A stretch of 29,966 nt of DNA. Source: Conidiobolus incongruus B7586 (lineage: Eukaryota > Entomophthoromycota > Entomophthoromycetes > Entomophthorales > Conidiobolaceae). The DNA is taken from positions 1 to 29,966 of the forward strand of contig JNEM01009535.1 in the NCBI GenBank assembly GCA_000697335.1, written 5' to 3'. Both the position numbers and the translations under genes were made by a program. The notes below the pieces were generated by a model, which saw nothing but the letters and a program-made list of their open reading frames with translations, made no database searches and had not been told where the DNA came from. Below, piece after piece: positions 11,094 through 21,766 of this stretch (its first letter is position 1; each line of letters begins with the position of its first letter).

Positions 11094-12577
11094 TTACATA
11101 GGTCTTGGTAGATTACTCGATACATTCTTCTGAATCTAAAAAATTATGTTAATATATATTAACTTGTAATTTTTATAATAACCTACTTTTTGTGATAAGT
11201 ATTGATTGACTGCATCAGGAATAGTCTCTTGATGGAAATAACTTGCTTTCCTAACTTGTTCTAAATTGACATGATTATCACCAAACACGATCTCCAAATT
11301 CTTTGATTGAGAAGCAACCCATTTGTTAATAAAATCAACTGGAGAAGTTGCAAAATCTTGTAGGAAATCGCGTTTGAGCTTAGAGTTAGTAATAGCTGCT
11401 AGGTTGGCAGCAATCTTTTCGTCGTATTCCATAATCTGCTTCTGAGTTGTACTGTTGCCTAGCATTTGTGAGAGTTTGGCACGAGATTCGTCTTCAACCT
11501 CTACTTCGACGTCGTATGCAAATGGTGAGATGGTTTGCTCTTGGTCAACTCTAAATAATAAGATTAAGGGTAAGGATTATTTTAAATTATTGATATAAAT
11601 ATACCTAATAGTATAGTGTAAAAATACAGGTTTTGACGGGAATAGATGATGATTCAATATTCCAGTCAATAAAGGAAAACGAAAATTATCACATTTAAAA
11701 ACTTCTTTCATACGTTGATCGCAGTGGAATAATAAACGATCGTTAGGATCTTGCAGTTTATGGAATTGTAAATATTCCCAAATGGCTCCAATAATCTCGG
11801 ATTTGGTTGCAGATTCTAAATTAGTTAATTCTCTGAGTCCTGGAGAAGTTTGGAATCTTTCAACCATATGATTCAAATTTAAAGTAATTTTACATGTGAG
11901 ATTCTTGTTGCCTTTTCGCTTGATTTCAAAGCCGTCAAAGTGGGGAGAGCTCATATGGGGTTTCCATTCAATAAGCTCAGGTTCAGCAGAGCCATCCTCG
12001 GGGTGAACTTGGATATATGCGCTCTTAATAAAAGAAGTAAACTTTCTTGGAAGTGGTTTCTTTGCGTGACTAGTTGTAGGAATCTCCAGAAGTCGGCCCT
12101 CAATCTTGAGAGTCCAACTTGGAAATTGGTCTGGATGATGTATATCTTCATTTTGATTGGAAGCGGTATTTGATAAAAAGATTCTTAGAGTTCTCTTAAC
12201 GCGATTGGGAGTTCCTAATTGGTCTTGGAAATCGAGTTTCTTCCTTAATAAAACTGCATCTAATTTTCTTTCCATACTGACCAAATCGTTATATAGTTTA
12301 GACTCGGGAATAAGTTGAGCAACCTAATTTAATTGAAAAAATTAATATTAAAATAATTAAAAATAAATTTCATTATCACTTTTTCATTGATAGTTCTTTC
12401 ATAGGGTCGCTTAAATCTAATTCAATAAATGTCAATTAAAGCGAAAAAAGGGAGTGTAATTTAAAAATACCTGATGCTTCTGTTTGGATTATTACTATTA
12501 GAAGGATGAAATTCTACGGGAGCTTGTCTCCTTTCAATAGGATGATGGTGACTTCCATTAGATTGCATTGGATTCAT
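11094..12577 (-). CDS. SWI/SNF-type chromatin remodelling subunit, Swp73/BAF60 family with SWIB domain
   Basis: Homologue of yeast Snf12/Rsc6 and animal SMARCD (BAF60), nuclear accessory subunits of ATP-dependent remodellers. Proposed exons on the minus strand: 12577-12471, 12416-12380, 12323-11605, 11550-11187 and 11135-11094, giving about 422 residues with introns of 51-56 nt. The short basic N-terminus leads into RPYERTINEKVAQLIPESKL and MERKLDAVLLRKKLDFQD, both typical of the family. A SWIB/MDM2 domain lies at about residues 208-277: it contains AIWEYLQFHKLQDPNDR and ends near LNHHLFP. The C-terminal half (EKIAANLAAITNSKLKRDFL, then FHQETIPDAVNQYLSQK) matches the helical tail of BAF60 proteins. 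The last junction is ambiguous: donor GTAGGT gives a tail ending NLPRPM, while a donor 5 nt downstream gives VDSEECIE with a stop at 11113-11115. The gene is convergent with the NIPA-like gene, 220 nt away. One paralogue or the other (SWI/SNF versus RSC) cannot be decided here. Confidence 0.92.
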
Positions 12578-13289
12578 TTTTATTTTTGGTGTTTTAATTG
12601 AGAATCTTAGTGGGTTTGATTATTGAATTAATTTGTACATTAAACTTGATTAGATTTTATGGGATTTCGGAATTTCTAATTCAAGTATCACTTTATATTT
12701 TATCCAATACTATTTGTTAGTTTTATTTTTTATTTAGTTTGAAATAAAAAGCACATTGATATGCTCAAATTTGGTTTATAATATATAGTTCTTGATATTG
12801 TTTAGTTAGTTATATTAAAATTGGAAATTTTTCAAGATTATTATAATACTATTTTATTTTTTTAAAAATCAATTGATAAAAATACTAATTTGTAGCTAAT
12901 TAAACAAATAGTGTGGAAATAGCATGATTATTATATAAAATATAATAAATAAGATGATGATGCATCAACAAAGTTTTGTATGACTAAATGATATATTAAA
13001 TGAATATTTATAAAATAATGCTGATGAAATATTTAATGTTTTGATATTCTATTGATTATCGATGTATTGATGTATTGATTTATCTCATTTAATAAATATC
13101 AACAATTATCAACATTCCTATATATCGACAAAATTGATACATTCAACTTTAATTTATTGTTTGATTACATCAACAACTATATTTCTCAATTATCACTTTT
13201 TATTATTTGCTTTACTGTGATTATTTTAGTGAATAAAATAAAGTAATCAAGTTTAAAAGTTAAAATACATAATTCATATTTCATTTATT
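12578..13289. other. Intergenic region upstream of the BAF60-type gene
   Basis: AT-rich promoter region for the minus-strand gene ending at 12577 and 3' flank of the next minus-strand gene. There are short tandem copies of a GATGTATT-type unit near 13060-13080 but no feature I can name. Confidence 0.45.
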
Positions 13290-14090
13290 TTACATATAAT
13301 TTGATACACGAGGAATGGATCTTCTGCGTCTCATTGGCAAAGGAGATGTATTGCGATTGGCCATCATCATAGGCCAACGCGAAGGTCCACTTCTACGCAT
13401 TCTTTGCATGGGGACTTTGAATCGTCGATTTAAATATCTTGGTTTGATTGATCTTGGATTGTATCTCATCTTTACCCATTTACACTCCCAATATCCTTCC
13501 TCACCACTCTCCTCGGTAATATAATTATCTGGTTTGGGTGAGGTTGGGTAATTGGTGGCTGCCTGCTCTTCATAAATAGCTGTTTTTGATGGTTCTTTAT
13601 AAGGAGCTGGTTCATAGGTTTCTCCAGAATTAGAATCGGCTCCAGAGTATTCAAGTTTTCGATCATAGGTTGCTTCATCTTTATCAGGAGATGTTGATTC
13701 ATTTTTGTAAGCATCAACCTGATCGCTATAATTTCCGTGATTTGGTGCATCGCCATCATTATAATTATTATCCTCCATTTCACATTCCTCTTCAATTTGA
13801 ACACTCACTGATGCATAATCCATGTATCCAGAGTTTCTATCAGGCTTTGAATAAGTTGCTCCGGTAGGTTTACTTGAATATCCTGCAATAATGGTGGTTG
13901 GATAAGGTGGTAAAATGGTTGTGTACACAGGTGATGTAACCGAAGATACAGTATAAGTCACCTGTGGTGGGTACACCTTCTCTTCATAAGTAATCTCACT
14001 ATTTTCAGGTGTTTCCAGATTCATTGGAACAGCCAATAAACCATTTTGGAGAAGTAATAAAACAGCAGAGAACAAACATGAATTCAACAT
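13290..14090 (-). CDS. Secreted Thr/Pro/Tyr-rich protein with basic, dibasic-rich C-terminus
   Basis: Single-exon ORF of 266 residues. Residues 1-20 are a clear signal peptide (hydrophobic core AVLLLLQNGLLA, likely cleavage before VPMNL). Residues 40-80 are rich in Thr, Val, Tyr and Pro (VTSPVYTTILPPYPTT), like fungal cell-surface proteins. The middle (about 95-200) is acidic, with Cys103 and Cys203 the only cysteines after the leader, so one disulfide is possible. The last 65 residues switch to a strongly basic, Arg/Met/Pro-rich tail with dibasic or polybasic sites at 222-223, 232-233 and 254-257. These are candidate Kex2/furin sites that would release peptides of about 8-30 residues. No family is recognised. 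It may be a wall protein, a peptide precursor or an effector-like product. An (AAAT)n tract lies just upstream of the start. Confidence 0.8.
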   Translation of the reverse strand: MLNSCLFSAVLLLLQNGLLAVPMNLETPENSEITYEEKVYPPQVTYTVSSVTSPVYTTILPPYPTTIIAGYSSKPTGATYSKPDRNSGYMDYASVSVQIEEECEMEDNNYNDGDAPNHGNYSDQVDAYKNESTSPDKDEATYDRKLEYSGADSNSGETYEPAPYKEPSKTAIYEEQAATNYPTSPKPDNYITEESGEEGYWECKWVKMRYNPRSIKPRYLNRRFKVPMQRMRRSGPSRWPMMMANRNTSPLPMRRRRSIPRVSNYM

Positions 14091-14103
14091 TATGGTTTTT
14101 TAG

Positions 14104-14140
14104 ATAAATAAATAAGAGAATAAATAAATAAATAAATAAG
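14104..14140. repeat. AAAT-type microsatellite in the secreted-protein promoter
   Basis: Tandem AAAT/TAAA units with one interruption (AAATAAATAAG, then AGAATAAATAAATAAATAAAT), 13 to 50 nt upstream of the minus-strand ATG at 14090. Its length probably varies between strains and it lies in the 5' leader or core promoter. Confidence 0.7.
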
Positions 14141-15889
14141 ATTTAGAATAATACTAGATAATATATCTTATTATTATTTACAATAATATATTATATTTTA
14201 CTCAATACAATGTAAAATTTTCAAATGGATAATCTTTCTATTAAAATATTGGGAATTGGATATGTATTCAAAGTAATTTAATTAATACCAACGAGGTTTT
14301 TTATATTCGCTGACTGAATGATTAAGCATCAATATTGAATCCTGTGGAGAAGTTTTATTTAATATCAACAAACTCAATTCATATTGAATTATTAGTTTTT
14401 CTGTTAAATTTAATTTACAAAGAAATTTGAGTTCACTGGTGTCAATCCAATCAATTCAATAGTTTGACTGAACATTTATTGTACATTCATTGGCTAGTGA
14501 CTATTTCATTTTGTTGAATTTTTAGCTGATGAATTTGTGGGGGATAATTGAAATTTTGGTAGATTATGAACACTCAGGTATTTGATTTTATTGGCTACTA
14601 GCTAATTTATCATATTTGTGAGACTTGATGATTCAAAAAAAATATGAATCAAAATGAAAATCACGATTTAAAATGATTGCGAGTTCATCTAATAAGTTGA
14701 TATGCGACAATTTTGCCTAGAACTTGAAATGAAACGACTCAGAATGATGGGGATAGAGCATTTAAAGGATAATGGTTTGATCTCTATATAATTTCAAATA
14801 TAAGAAACATAAAAGCCTCCTTGCGTTATTCAAGCATAATAATTTTAAAATTGACTAACTCAACTTTAAATATTGAGATTTAATAAATTCATGATTGTTT
14901 ATATTTAGGGTCGTAATTTTTTATAATTCAATATTGTTTGTTTTGATTATTATAATCAGATGAATTATACGCTTCTAATATTATTTAATATCATCAAACA
15001 TTTTTTAATATTAGAAATTAATCATATTTTCCTATAAAAAGAAATAATAATATTTATTACTAAAAGTTATTACATCATTGTGAGGAATAAATATCATATA
15101 GTATTAATATATTAACACTTCATACGAGAAACTAATAATACATCAATTGATCTTTAATACCAGTATTTTATTCTTGATTATAGGAATATTAATAAAGTTA
15201 TAAAATAATTTGATTACTATTCAATAATTTAATTTATATTATTAGAACTTTTGTAAATAAAAATTATATCATAAAATTAAAAGCAATCTGAATATATTAT
15301 AATACCATTAAATCATCAATTTATTAACATTTTCAATATCAAATAAATTTTGAATATATTAGAAATATATACGAATTGGTTTTAATCCGTGTAATTATAT
15401 TGTTTATGATTATATTTGTTAACGCTAATTGAAAACTTCAAATTTATCACAAATTTTCTCTGTGAGTTAATAAAGTTTATTATGGATAGAAGTTATCAAC
15501 TCAATATTATTTCTGGTATAATATAACTATAACTTAAAGGCTTAATAATTATAAATTTCATGAATAAAATCCCAGAGTTTAACCATTATTGAGTATACTT
15601 TAATAACGAGTTATTGATTTTCGATTTTTATAAATTTTTCAAAATGAGGAAATAATACATCAATATGAGTTATAAATTTGAGAAATAATTCTACTTATAA
15701 GCAATCAAGATAAAATCAGGCATTATTTTATTTGTTATTAACTATTTTTATAAATTATTCAAGTTCCTAAGAATTTAAAAATAAAATTTGAATCAAATCT
15801 AGATAATTTTATTATGTATTATTCTTAAAAAGCAGTTCAACTGAGATATTTTCATTAGAGGTTTTATAAATATTCGAAAAATTAATTAT
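14141..15889. other. AT-rich intergenic region
   Basis: About 1.75 kb without a supported gene. The segment 14280-14800 is somewhat less AT-rich and probably holds the upstream control region of the secreted-protein gene. No structured RNA or repeat is evident. Confidence 0.5.
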
Positions 15890-16689
15890 TTATATTAATG
15901 TATCAGTATTGGTAATATCATTGGTACTCTTATTCTTTTTATGCTTATCACCTCTCGATGATTTATCTTTAATATAATTTAATTCGGATTGTAATTGGCC
16001 ACTCCTTCTAGCAGTCATTAAATCATCATAACCTACAATCAATCTATTAACCATCATACTTGATAAAAATATTCAATGATAATATCAATACCTCCTAAGC
16101 ATACACCATTAATAAAAATAATAGGCACAGTGGTCATTGGGGTCATTTTAAATAATGATTTGATTAGATTATTTCCTCTATCTGTAAACCAATTCATTAC
16201 TAAAATACTTATAATAATACTCCTTTTAAAATATACCTAATTTAAGTAAATCAATTGCAAAAAACTTAATTTTACATTGTTTTAAAACTTCTAACACTTT
16301 GACAGAATAACTATATAATCATTATATTAGTATTTGGTAATAATTATTGAACATAGTAAACATTCACTTACGGGCAATTACTTTGTAAAAATACCTAAAA
16401 ATAATCAAATATTAGTATATTTGATAAAAATGATATATGATATATTGAATTACCATGACTTGATGTTTCTGTATTAAATAATTAATAATTTCTCTAGATC
16501 TCATATTTTCAAACTTAGGATTAATTTGACTAATAGGAGCTAATGAAGGGTCTGTAGACTTGAAAATTGAAGGTAACTAAATAAATTGATTAATATAAAA
16601 TTTAAACACGATTAAATATTGTGTATATTTACATATTTACTGAATCCAGAAGTAGATGGGGCTTTGGGAGGAGGACAACCATTCATCAT
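15890..16689 (-). CDS. Glutaredoxin, single-cysteine CPYS active site, six exons
   Basis: Thioredoxin-fold oxidoreductase that would use glutathione to reduce or deglutathionylate proteins, or bind an Fe-S cluster. Proposed exons on the minus strand: 16689-16633, 16576-16454, 16394-16372, 16310-16237, 16199-16092 and 16032-15890, coding for 175 residues. Visible motifs: VFLQSNCPYS with Cys67 in the CPYS site; the TVP loop (TTVPIIFING, Val117-Pro118, with the cis-proline); and CLGGYDDLM, the glutathione-binding GG...DDL. The N-terminus carries about 55 extra residues, starting MMNGCPPPKAP. The tail is Lys/Ser-rich. With one active-site cysteine it resembles class I-like monothiol enzymes (compare yeast Grx6/Grx7, CSYS) rather than the CGFS class. 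No membrane anchor or clear targeting signal is seen. Oddities: a 23-nt exon, a 37-nt intron, and an intron that splits the Pro codon of CPYS. Confidence 0.9.
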
Positions 16690-18909
16690 TTTGAATAACA
16701 ATTGATTATAAAATTAGGACAATGTTTTACATACTTGATTGAAGTGGTATTTATACAATCGAAACCTCACCAAGTATTTGAACCCCTTATTCCAAATTAA
16801 ACTAAATCAATGAAAAAAGGGAATTAAAACTGACAAATCTCATAATACTATTAAAATCGAAGATGAGTTAATATAAACTAATAATTCGATTTCAAGTTAA
16901 TTAAATTTTTACACTTTGATTTATTTAACTTATTATAGAAAATTGTATTTTTCAAGTATTTTATATAAATTAGAATTGATACTATTAACCAATAAATTTT
17001 ATTTTATGCCACTGTTTATAATTCAATATATAATTTCAATCAAGAGCAAAATATTTAGCATTACCATTTTTAAAGTCTATATTTTTAATATTTTTGCTTG
17101 ACAGTAAATTTTATTTTGTATTAAAATAACTGTGTCGAGTTTTTAGTTAAAAGTTTGTGATTTTTATTGATTCATTTACTAACTTGGCAAATTTAAATAT
17201 AAATATTTTAATATAATATTTTCATTTTATGAATTCTTTAAAATTTATTTAACTAGATTCAATGCATATTATTTTATTAGTAAAATATTGTTTGTTTAAA
17301 TTCTTATAAACTTTGATTAATAACCTGTTTGATATATGGCATCGAATTTTTATCAATATGTAATAACTAAAAACAATCAAATTATCATTTCACATTTAGC
17401 TCAGCTTAAATAATATTATAGCCATATGTATACTTTAACTGGACACTATATTTATATTTATTCATATTTTGGACTATTATTAATTATAACCTATATAAAT
17501 TGAAATATTGACTCCCCTCTATCGGGAATTATTTTCTAAAATAAAATCAGTAGAATAATTGTATATTATATATTTATTATTTATATTAATATAGTAATAT
17601 CATTACCATAATATGTTGGTGGTCATATATTTAAAACGAACCCAAGTTTCTTAATATACTAATAAATAGAAATATATGTCCAATAACTATTGATGTTTTT
17701 TGATATCGACTTAAAATTAACAGGTTCAAATATCATTTATGCAAAAATTATAGTAAAAATTTTTTAAAAATATCATTATACACTCAAAATATTCATAAAT
17801 CTCATCAATAATATTTAAATTTTTATTTTGTGCAATATATGTAGTTTATAAATCAAAATTGTAGAGCATTATAATTTTGATCAAGGATAGCTATTTTTCA
17901 AATTAATAAAAATTAATCATAAGTAATTAATTTTTTGAAAAAATGCAATTTACTCATTAATCACGATATGAAGCTTAATTTATTTCAGCCAAATTATATT
18001 CTCTTTCATTATAAAAATTTACAATGATTTATTTCAAAAATAATTTTTTATAATGCATGGTTCATATATATAGTGAAGGATTAAGATTCACATTGTAAAT
18101 AAAACAAAATTTATCGCAGTTTTTATCCACAATATTATTAAATAAAAATCGGGTTTCACATTGATATCAAGCTTTCAGTCTATATAGTAGGTTTAAAATA
18201 ATGAATTTATCCTCAAAACTACAAGAATTAGGTCAATTGAAATCAATATCCTAAGATTTGGATGAAGTTTATAGGGCCTTGCATTGTGAAGGATAGCACT
18301 CAAGCAACTCCATTAATATATATAAACAATTCAAAAAATTCGTCGAACCGTAAAATTGGCATATATTGATATTTAAGTAGTTATTAAAATGATATTATAA
18401 ATGATAAAATTGTGATAATTATTGACATAAATAAAAGTCAATAAGACATAAAGAGAAAACACCATGCTTTTCATTATTGTAAATAGTATGATAAATGATG
18501 TAATTTGAATTTTGATATCATATCTATTAGTTCTAAAAGAATTTTTGATATCCACATTATTTTTGGTAAAATAGTAAACATATGAAATAATTTTGGAATG
18601 AACAGCAAAAATTAAGAAATTAAGAAACATAATTTGATCAAACAAATCATTTAAATAAAAGGAATGTAAAATATAATCCTCAGATAATATTATATGTTAT
18701 CATTTGCAAAGAAATTAATAAAAATATCTCATTCAAACTATATACATTTGACAGAATCAAACCTCTATTTTTCAATACAATTCGAAGTCATGAAATAATC
18801 CCATAATTTTTCAGATAGTTTAAATAATATCATTTGATGATCAATTTAAACTAATTGTAACTGATAATCATATACAATCATTATCAATCTCAATCAAGCT
18901 ATCAGCAAT
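16690..18909. other. AT-rich intergenic region
   Basis: More than 2.2 kb between the divergent glutaredoxin and COX6A genes. The open frames here (for example 16916-17101 + and 18373-18645 -) consist of A/T-driven codons (Ile, Tyr, Asn, Phe, Lys) and look random. A short less AT-rich patch at 18200-18345 has coding-like bits but no open frame. The last 100 bases must contain the COX6A promoter. Confidence 0.5.
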
Positions 18910-19470
18910 ATGACTATCCTTAGAGCTACCCGTGGATTCGTCTTAAACAACTCTCGTCGTGCTTACTCCAGCACTGTCGAAGCCGCCAGAAAGGCCTACT
19001 TCGAAGAACTCAAACACACCCGCGAACACGCTGCCAGTAGGTTTAGCTAAATCAACGCATTTTCTTCATCAACTAATCAACCTTTCCCATTAATTTTTTA
19101 AAATTATTTAGAGGCTACTGATTTGTGGCGCAAGATCTCACTCTATGTCTGTGTCCCCGTTTTGGGTTTAGCTTCCTACAACGCTTACAAATTGTTCGCT
19201 CACCATCAAGAACACTTGAAGGAACATCCTTTGGAATACAAGCCCTGGCCCCATTTGAGAATCCGCAACAAGGTAAATACAACCAAATTCAGTCCTTATT
19301 TAAACTCTATTAACTAATTGTTTACTTTTTATTATCTAGTCTTTCCCTTGGGCTGACAGTAATTACTAAAATTTTATGACAATTTTCCGTTCTATTAACT
19401 CATAATTTTAGGTGATCACACTCTCTTCCACAACCCCGCCGTCAACCTTGACCCCCCTGCTGATGAATAA
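18910..19470 (+). CDS. COX13: Cytochrome c oxidase subunit VIa, four exons
   Basis: Small nuclear-encoded subunit of respiratory complex IV (COX6A in animals, Cox13 in yeast), in the mitochondrial inner membrane with one transmembrane helix. Proposed exons: 18910-19036, 19112-19272, 19340-19358 and 19412-19470, coding for 121 residues. The leader MTILRATRGFVLNNSRRAYS is Arg-rich and without acidic residues, a typical presequence with an R-x-Y-S cleavage region. The membrane helix is WRKISLYVCVPVLGLASYNA. Family signature segments follow: HLKEHPLEYKPWPHLRIRNK, FPWADSDHTLFHNPAVN and an acidic end. Introns are 75, 67 and 53 nt; the third exon is only 19 nt. Codon choice is unlike neighbouring genes, with many C-ending codons (CTC, AAC, GTC, CGC), as expected for a highly expressed gene. 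Confidence 0.95.
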
Positions 19471-20354
19471 TTTGACTCATATTAACGCGGCTTATTCAAC
19501 ATTATAAAAATTGTTTTAATTCAATTTATTTTAATTTTCATTAATTTTATAATTCAAATTCTTAAATGATTATTTATCTAGTTATTTAAATTTATTGATA
19601 TGTTTTGTTTTATTAATTTTAAATATATTGTTAGACTATATTAAACCAGAAGTCTTGACTAATCATCCTTCCAATATGAAATATATTTTAATTTGTGATA
19701 TCCTTCATATTCTTTTTTCTATATTTAACGGTATATAATATTTTACAGATATATTAAATGATAGCTATATTGTTATAGTTAAATATAGAAATGATTACAT
19801 CATTGAATTTGCATTCATAATATATGAATTCACTATCTTATTATAATTGAAAATTATTTATAAATAATAGTATAATTCAAAATTTTATTATAAAATTATA
19901 ATTAATTATTATATATTTTAATTTGTGATAGCTATTAATATACCCGACATAAAGGATGGATTCTATTAAACTAATCTATTTAATATATTCTTATCATTCA
20001 AGTATTCTCCAAAATTATACTATTTTAATTAACAATTTGAATTAATTTTTGAAAAAAAAATTCCATTTAGTAGTGTTCAAAATATTCTGTCTATAAATAT
20101 TTATTATGACAAATTATATTTAGATATACATTAAATAAAGGGACAATTGTTTTTATAATAATATACATTAAGCTTACATTATAATTATATTTAATTTATA
20201 AATATATCGAATATATTTCGATAATAAAGTGAATATAATTTATTTTCAAAGATAATGATAATATTAATAATTTAAATCAACTTGATATTTTTATTAATTG
20301 ATTTAAATAGCAATAAATAGAAAAATAAGCTCAGAATTGATCATGAATCAATTA
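19471..20354. other. Intergenic region with a 20-bp direct repeat
   Basis: AT-rich 3' flanks of the convergent COX6A and multi-SANT genes. A 20-nt string (ATATATTTTAATTTGTGATA) occurs at 19681-19700 and again at 19911-19930. No coding potential is seen. Confidence 0.5.
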
Positions 20355-21766
20355 TTACAAATCGAAGGAGTCAATGTACCAACTCTTCTTAGGTAATACA
20401 AAATTTTTACCACTCGCTTTCTCTGAATCAAACTTCTCGATCACTGCACTGCTAATCACATCGAAATCGTCCGCCATACGATATGTTTTCACCAGACTTT
20501 GGATCTTGCTTTTGACATCTTTAGCAGTCGTTGGGAATGGAAGATGCTCGACAATCTTTTCCCAGTCCATGCCATACTCGAGGAAAAGATCCAAAAGAGC
20601 ATCTTTCTCTTCATCTGTCCAGTATCGCTTGAGGGAAATTCCACTGAAATTATACTCATGCCAGTATCTCACCTGATGCATGGAGTGACCTGGAAAGCAC
20701 ACTGCCAGTTGGGATAGCTTATTGGTAAATTTTTTTGAGAGTTGTTCGAGTAGGAGAAGTTCATCCTCATTGAATGCTGGGGGCCGTTTGTGATAATCTT
20801 CAGGGAATCGATTAGGAATATATTTATGGGCACATTGTAAACAGTGTCGCGTTTTAACGTGATCGGAAACTGCGAGCCAGTCAAAGCCATAGAGCTTGAC
20901 CCCCTCAACTAGACGTTCTAACTCATCTTGCGACCATTCTCCTCGCACAGAATTCACAAGGAGAGTATATCTCGTTCGAAGTTGTACAGCGAGTCTTCCG
21001 GGGAAGTGTTTCGACATCTGCCTCCAAGTATACCCTTTAGCCCTGAGTTGTAAAAGTTTTTGATCCTCCTCTTTAGTATATTTGACATTCTTTTTAACTC
21101 CCTCATTAATGATATGAGTATAGCATAAACGCAGCTGTGCCGGCGATCTATCCGGGAAATGTCTGCCGACGAATTTCCAATCAATCAAATCGAAATCGTC
21201 ATCATCAACAGGGGCAATTTTAATATTCTCACTCTTCGCAGTATTAGTCAATTTTAGGTAATGCTCCAACAAATTCGACTGGAATTTTTTAATTTGATCT
21301 TTCGACAAATTAACGATCTTGATCAACTTCTCCTTCTCCTCATCCGAAAACTGTTCCTGCTTATATCTCCTCATCGGCACATTCTGCTTTAGTAAATTTT
21401 TCGGCCGGAACGGAAACAATTTAAAATTGGTATCTTTAGGATTTCTATTCAACAATAATTTAAAAATTTCTCTTTCTTCCGTCGTCATTGCACTGTTCTT
21501 ATTGGGTAAGCCCATAGGACAGTCGAAATGTTTTGTAGTTTGTTTAATTTTATCCAATTTTTTTAACTCTGAGCGTGTTAAAGGTTCATAATTTAATATT
21601 TTAGATTGATTTAAAAAGTATTGAGTATTATCAGGTTTATTAGAATAAGTTCTGATGACAAAATTAAAAGGTCTCTAAAGATTAATTATTATGTATAATC
21701 AGATCCAATACTTTAAATTAGATATACCTTTAAAATTTGAAATATTAATTTTGTATTTTTATTCAT
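20355..21766 (-). CDS. Multi-SANT/Myb protein with mitochondrial-type presequence, two exons
   Basis: Proposed exons on the minus strand: 21766-21728 and 21674-20355 (53-nt intron), coding for 452 residues. The single-exon reading from a TTG at 21557 is only part of the frame, which stays open to the splice acceptor at 21675. Five tryptophan-containing SANT/Myb-like helical repeats follow each other at about 121-203, 210-253, 258-301, 312-354 and 363-411. Typical parts are YTKEEDQKLLQL..YTWRQMSKHFPGR, GEWSQDELERLVEGVKLYG and YWTDEEKDALLDLFLEYGMD. A chain of such repeats normally binds DNA, as in SNAPc4 or telomere-type Myb proteins. The added N-terminus (MNKNTKLIFQILKRPFNFVI then RTYS) has five basic and no acidic residues in the first 24 and ends in an R-x-Y-S presequence-like cleavage site. 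This suggests a mitochondrial DNA- or nucleoid-binding role; that is inference. Family as multi-SANT protein is firm, gene name is not known to me. Confidence 0.85.

Noticed and set aside
11940-12173. ORFs overlapping the BAF60-type gene on either strand
   Set aside because: Shadows of the conserved exon 3 frame.
16916-17101. 61-codon + strand ORF
   Set aside because: Almost only Ile, Tyr, Phe, Leu, Lys and Asn codons, as expected of translated A/T noise; no family, no context.
17715-17735. GGTTCAAAT string as a tRNA box B
   Set aside because: No acceptor stem or box A at the right spacing upstream on that strand.
18373-18645. 90-codon minus-strand ORF
   Set aside because: Hydrophobic and A/T-driven residue composition without motif or neighbouring promoter signs; long enough to watch but likely chance.
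19123-19317. Two ORFs over COX6A exon 2 read as independent small proteins
   Set aside because: One is the exon itself read into intron 2, the other a frame shadow.
20374-21591. Several ORFs of 70-100 codons on the + strand and in other minus frames over the multi-SANT gene
   Set aside because: They overlap a long conserved coding frame and have no family features; they are antisense or frame shadows.
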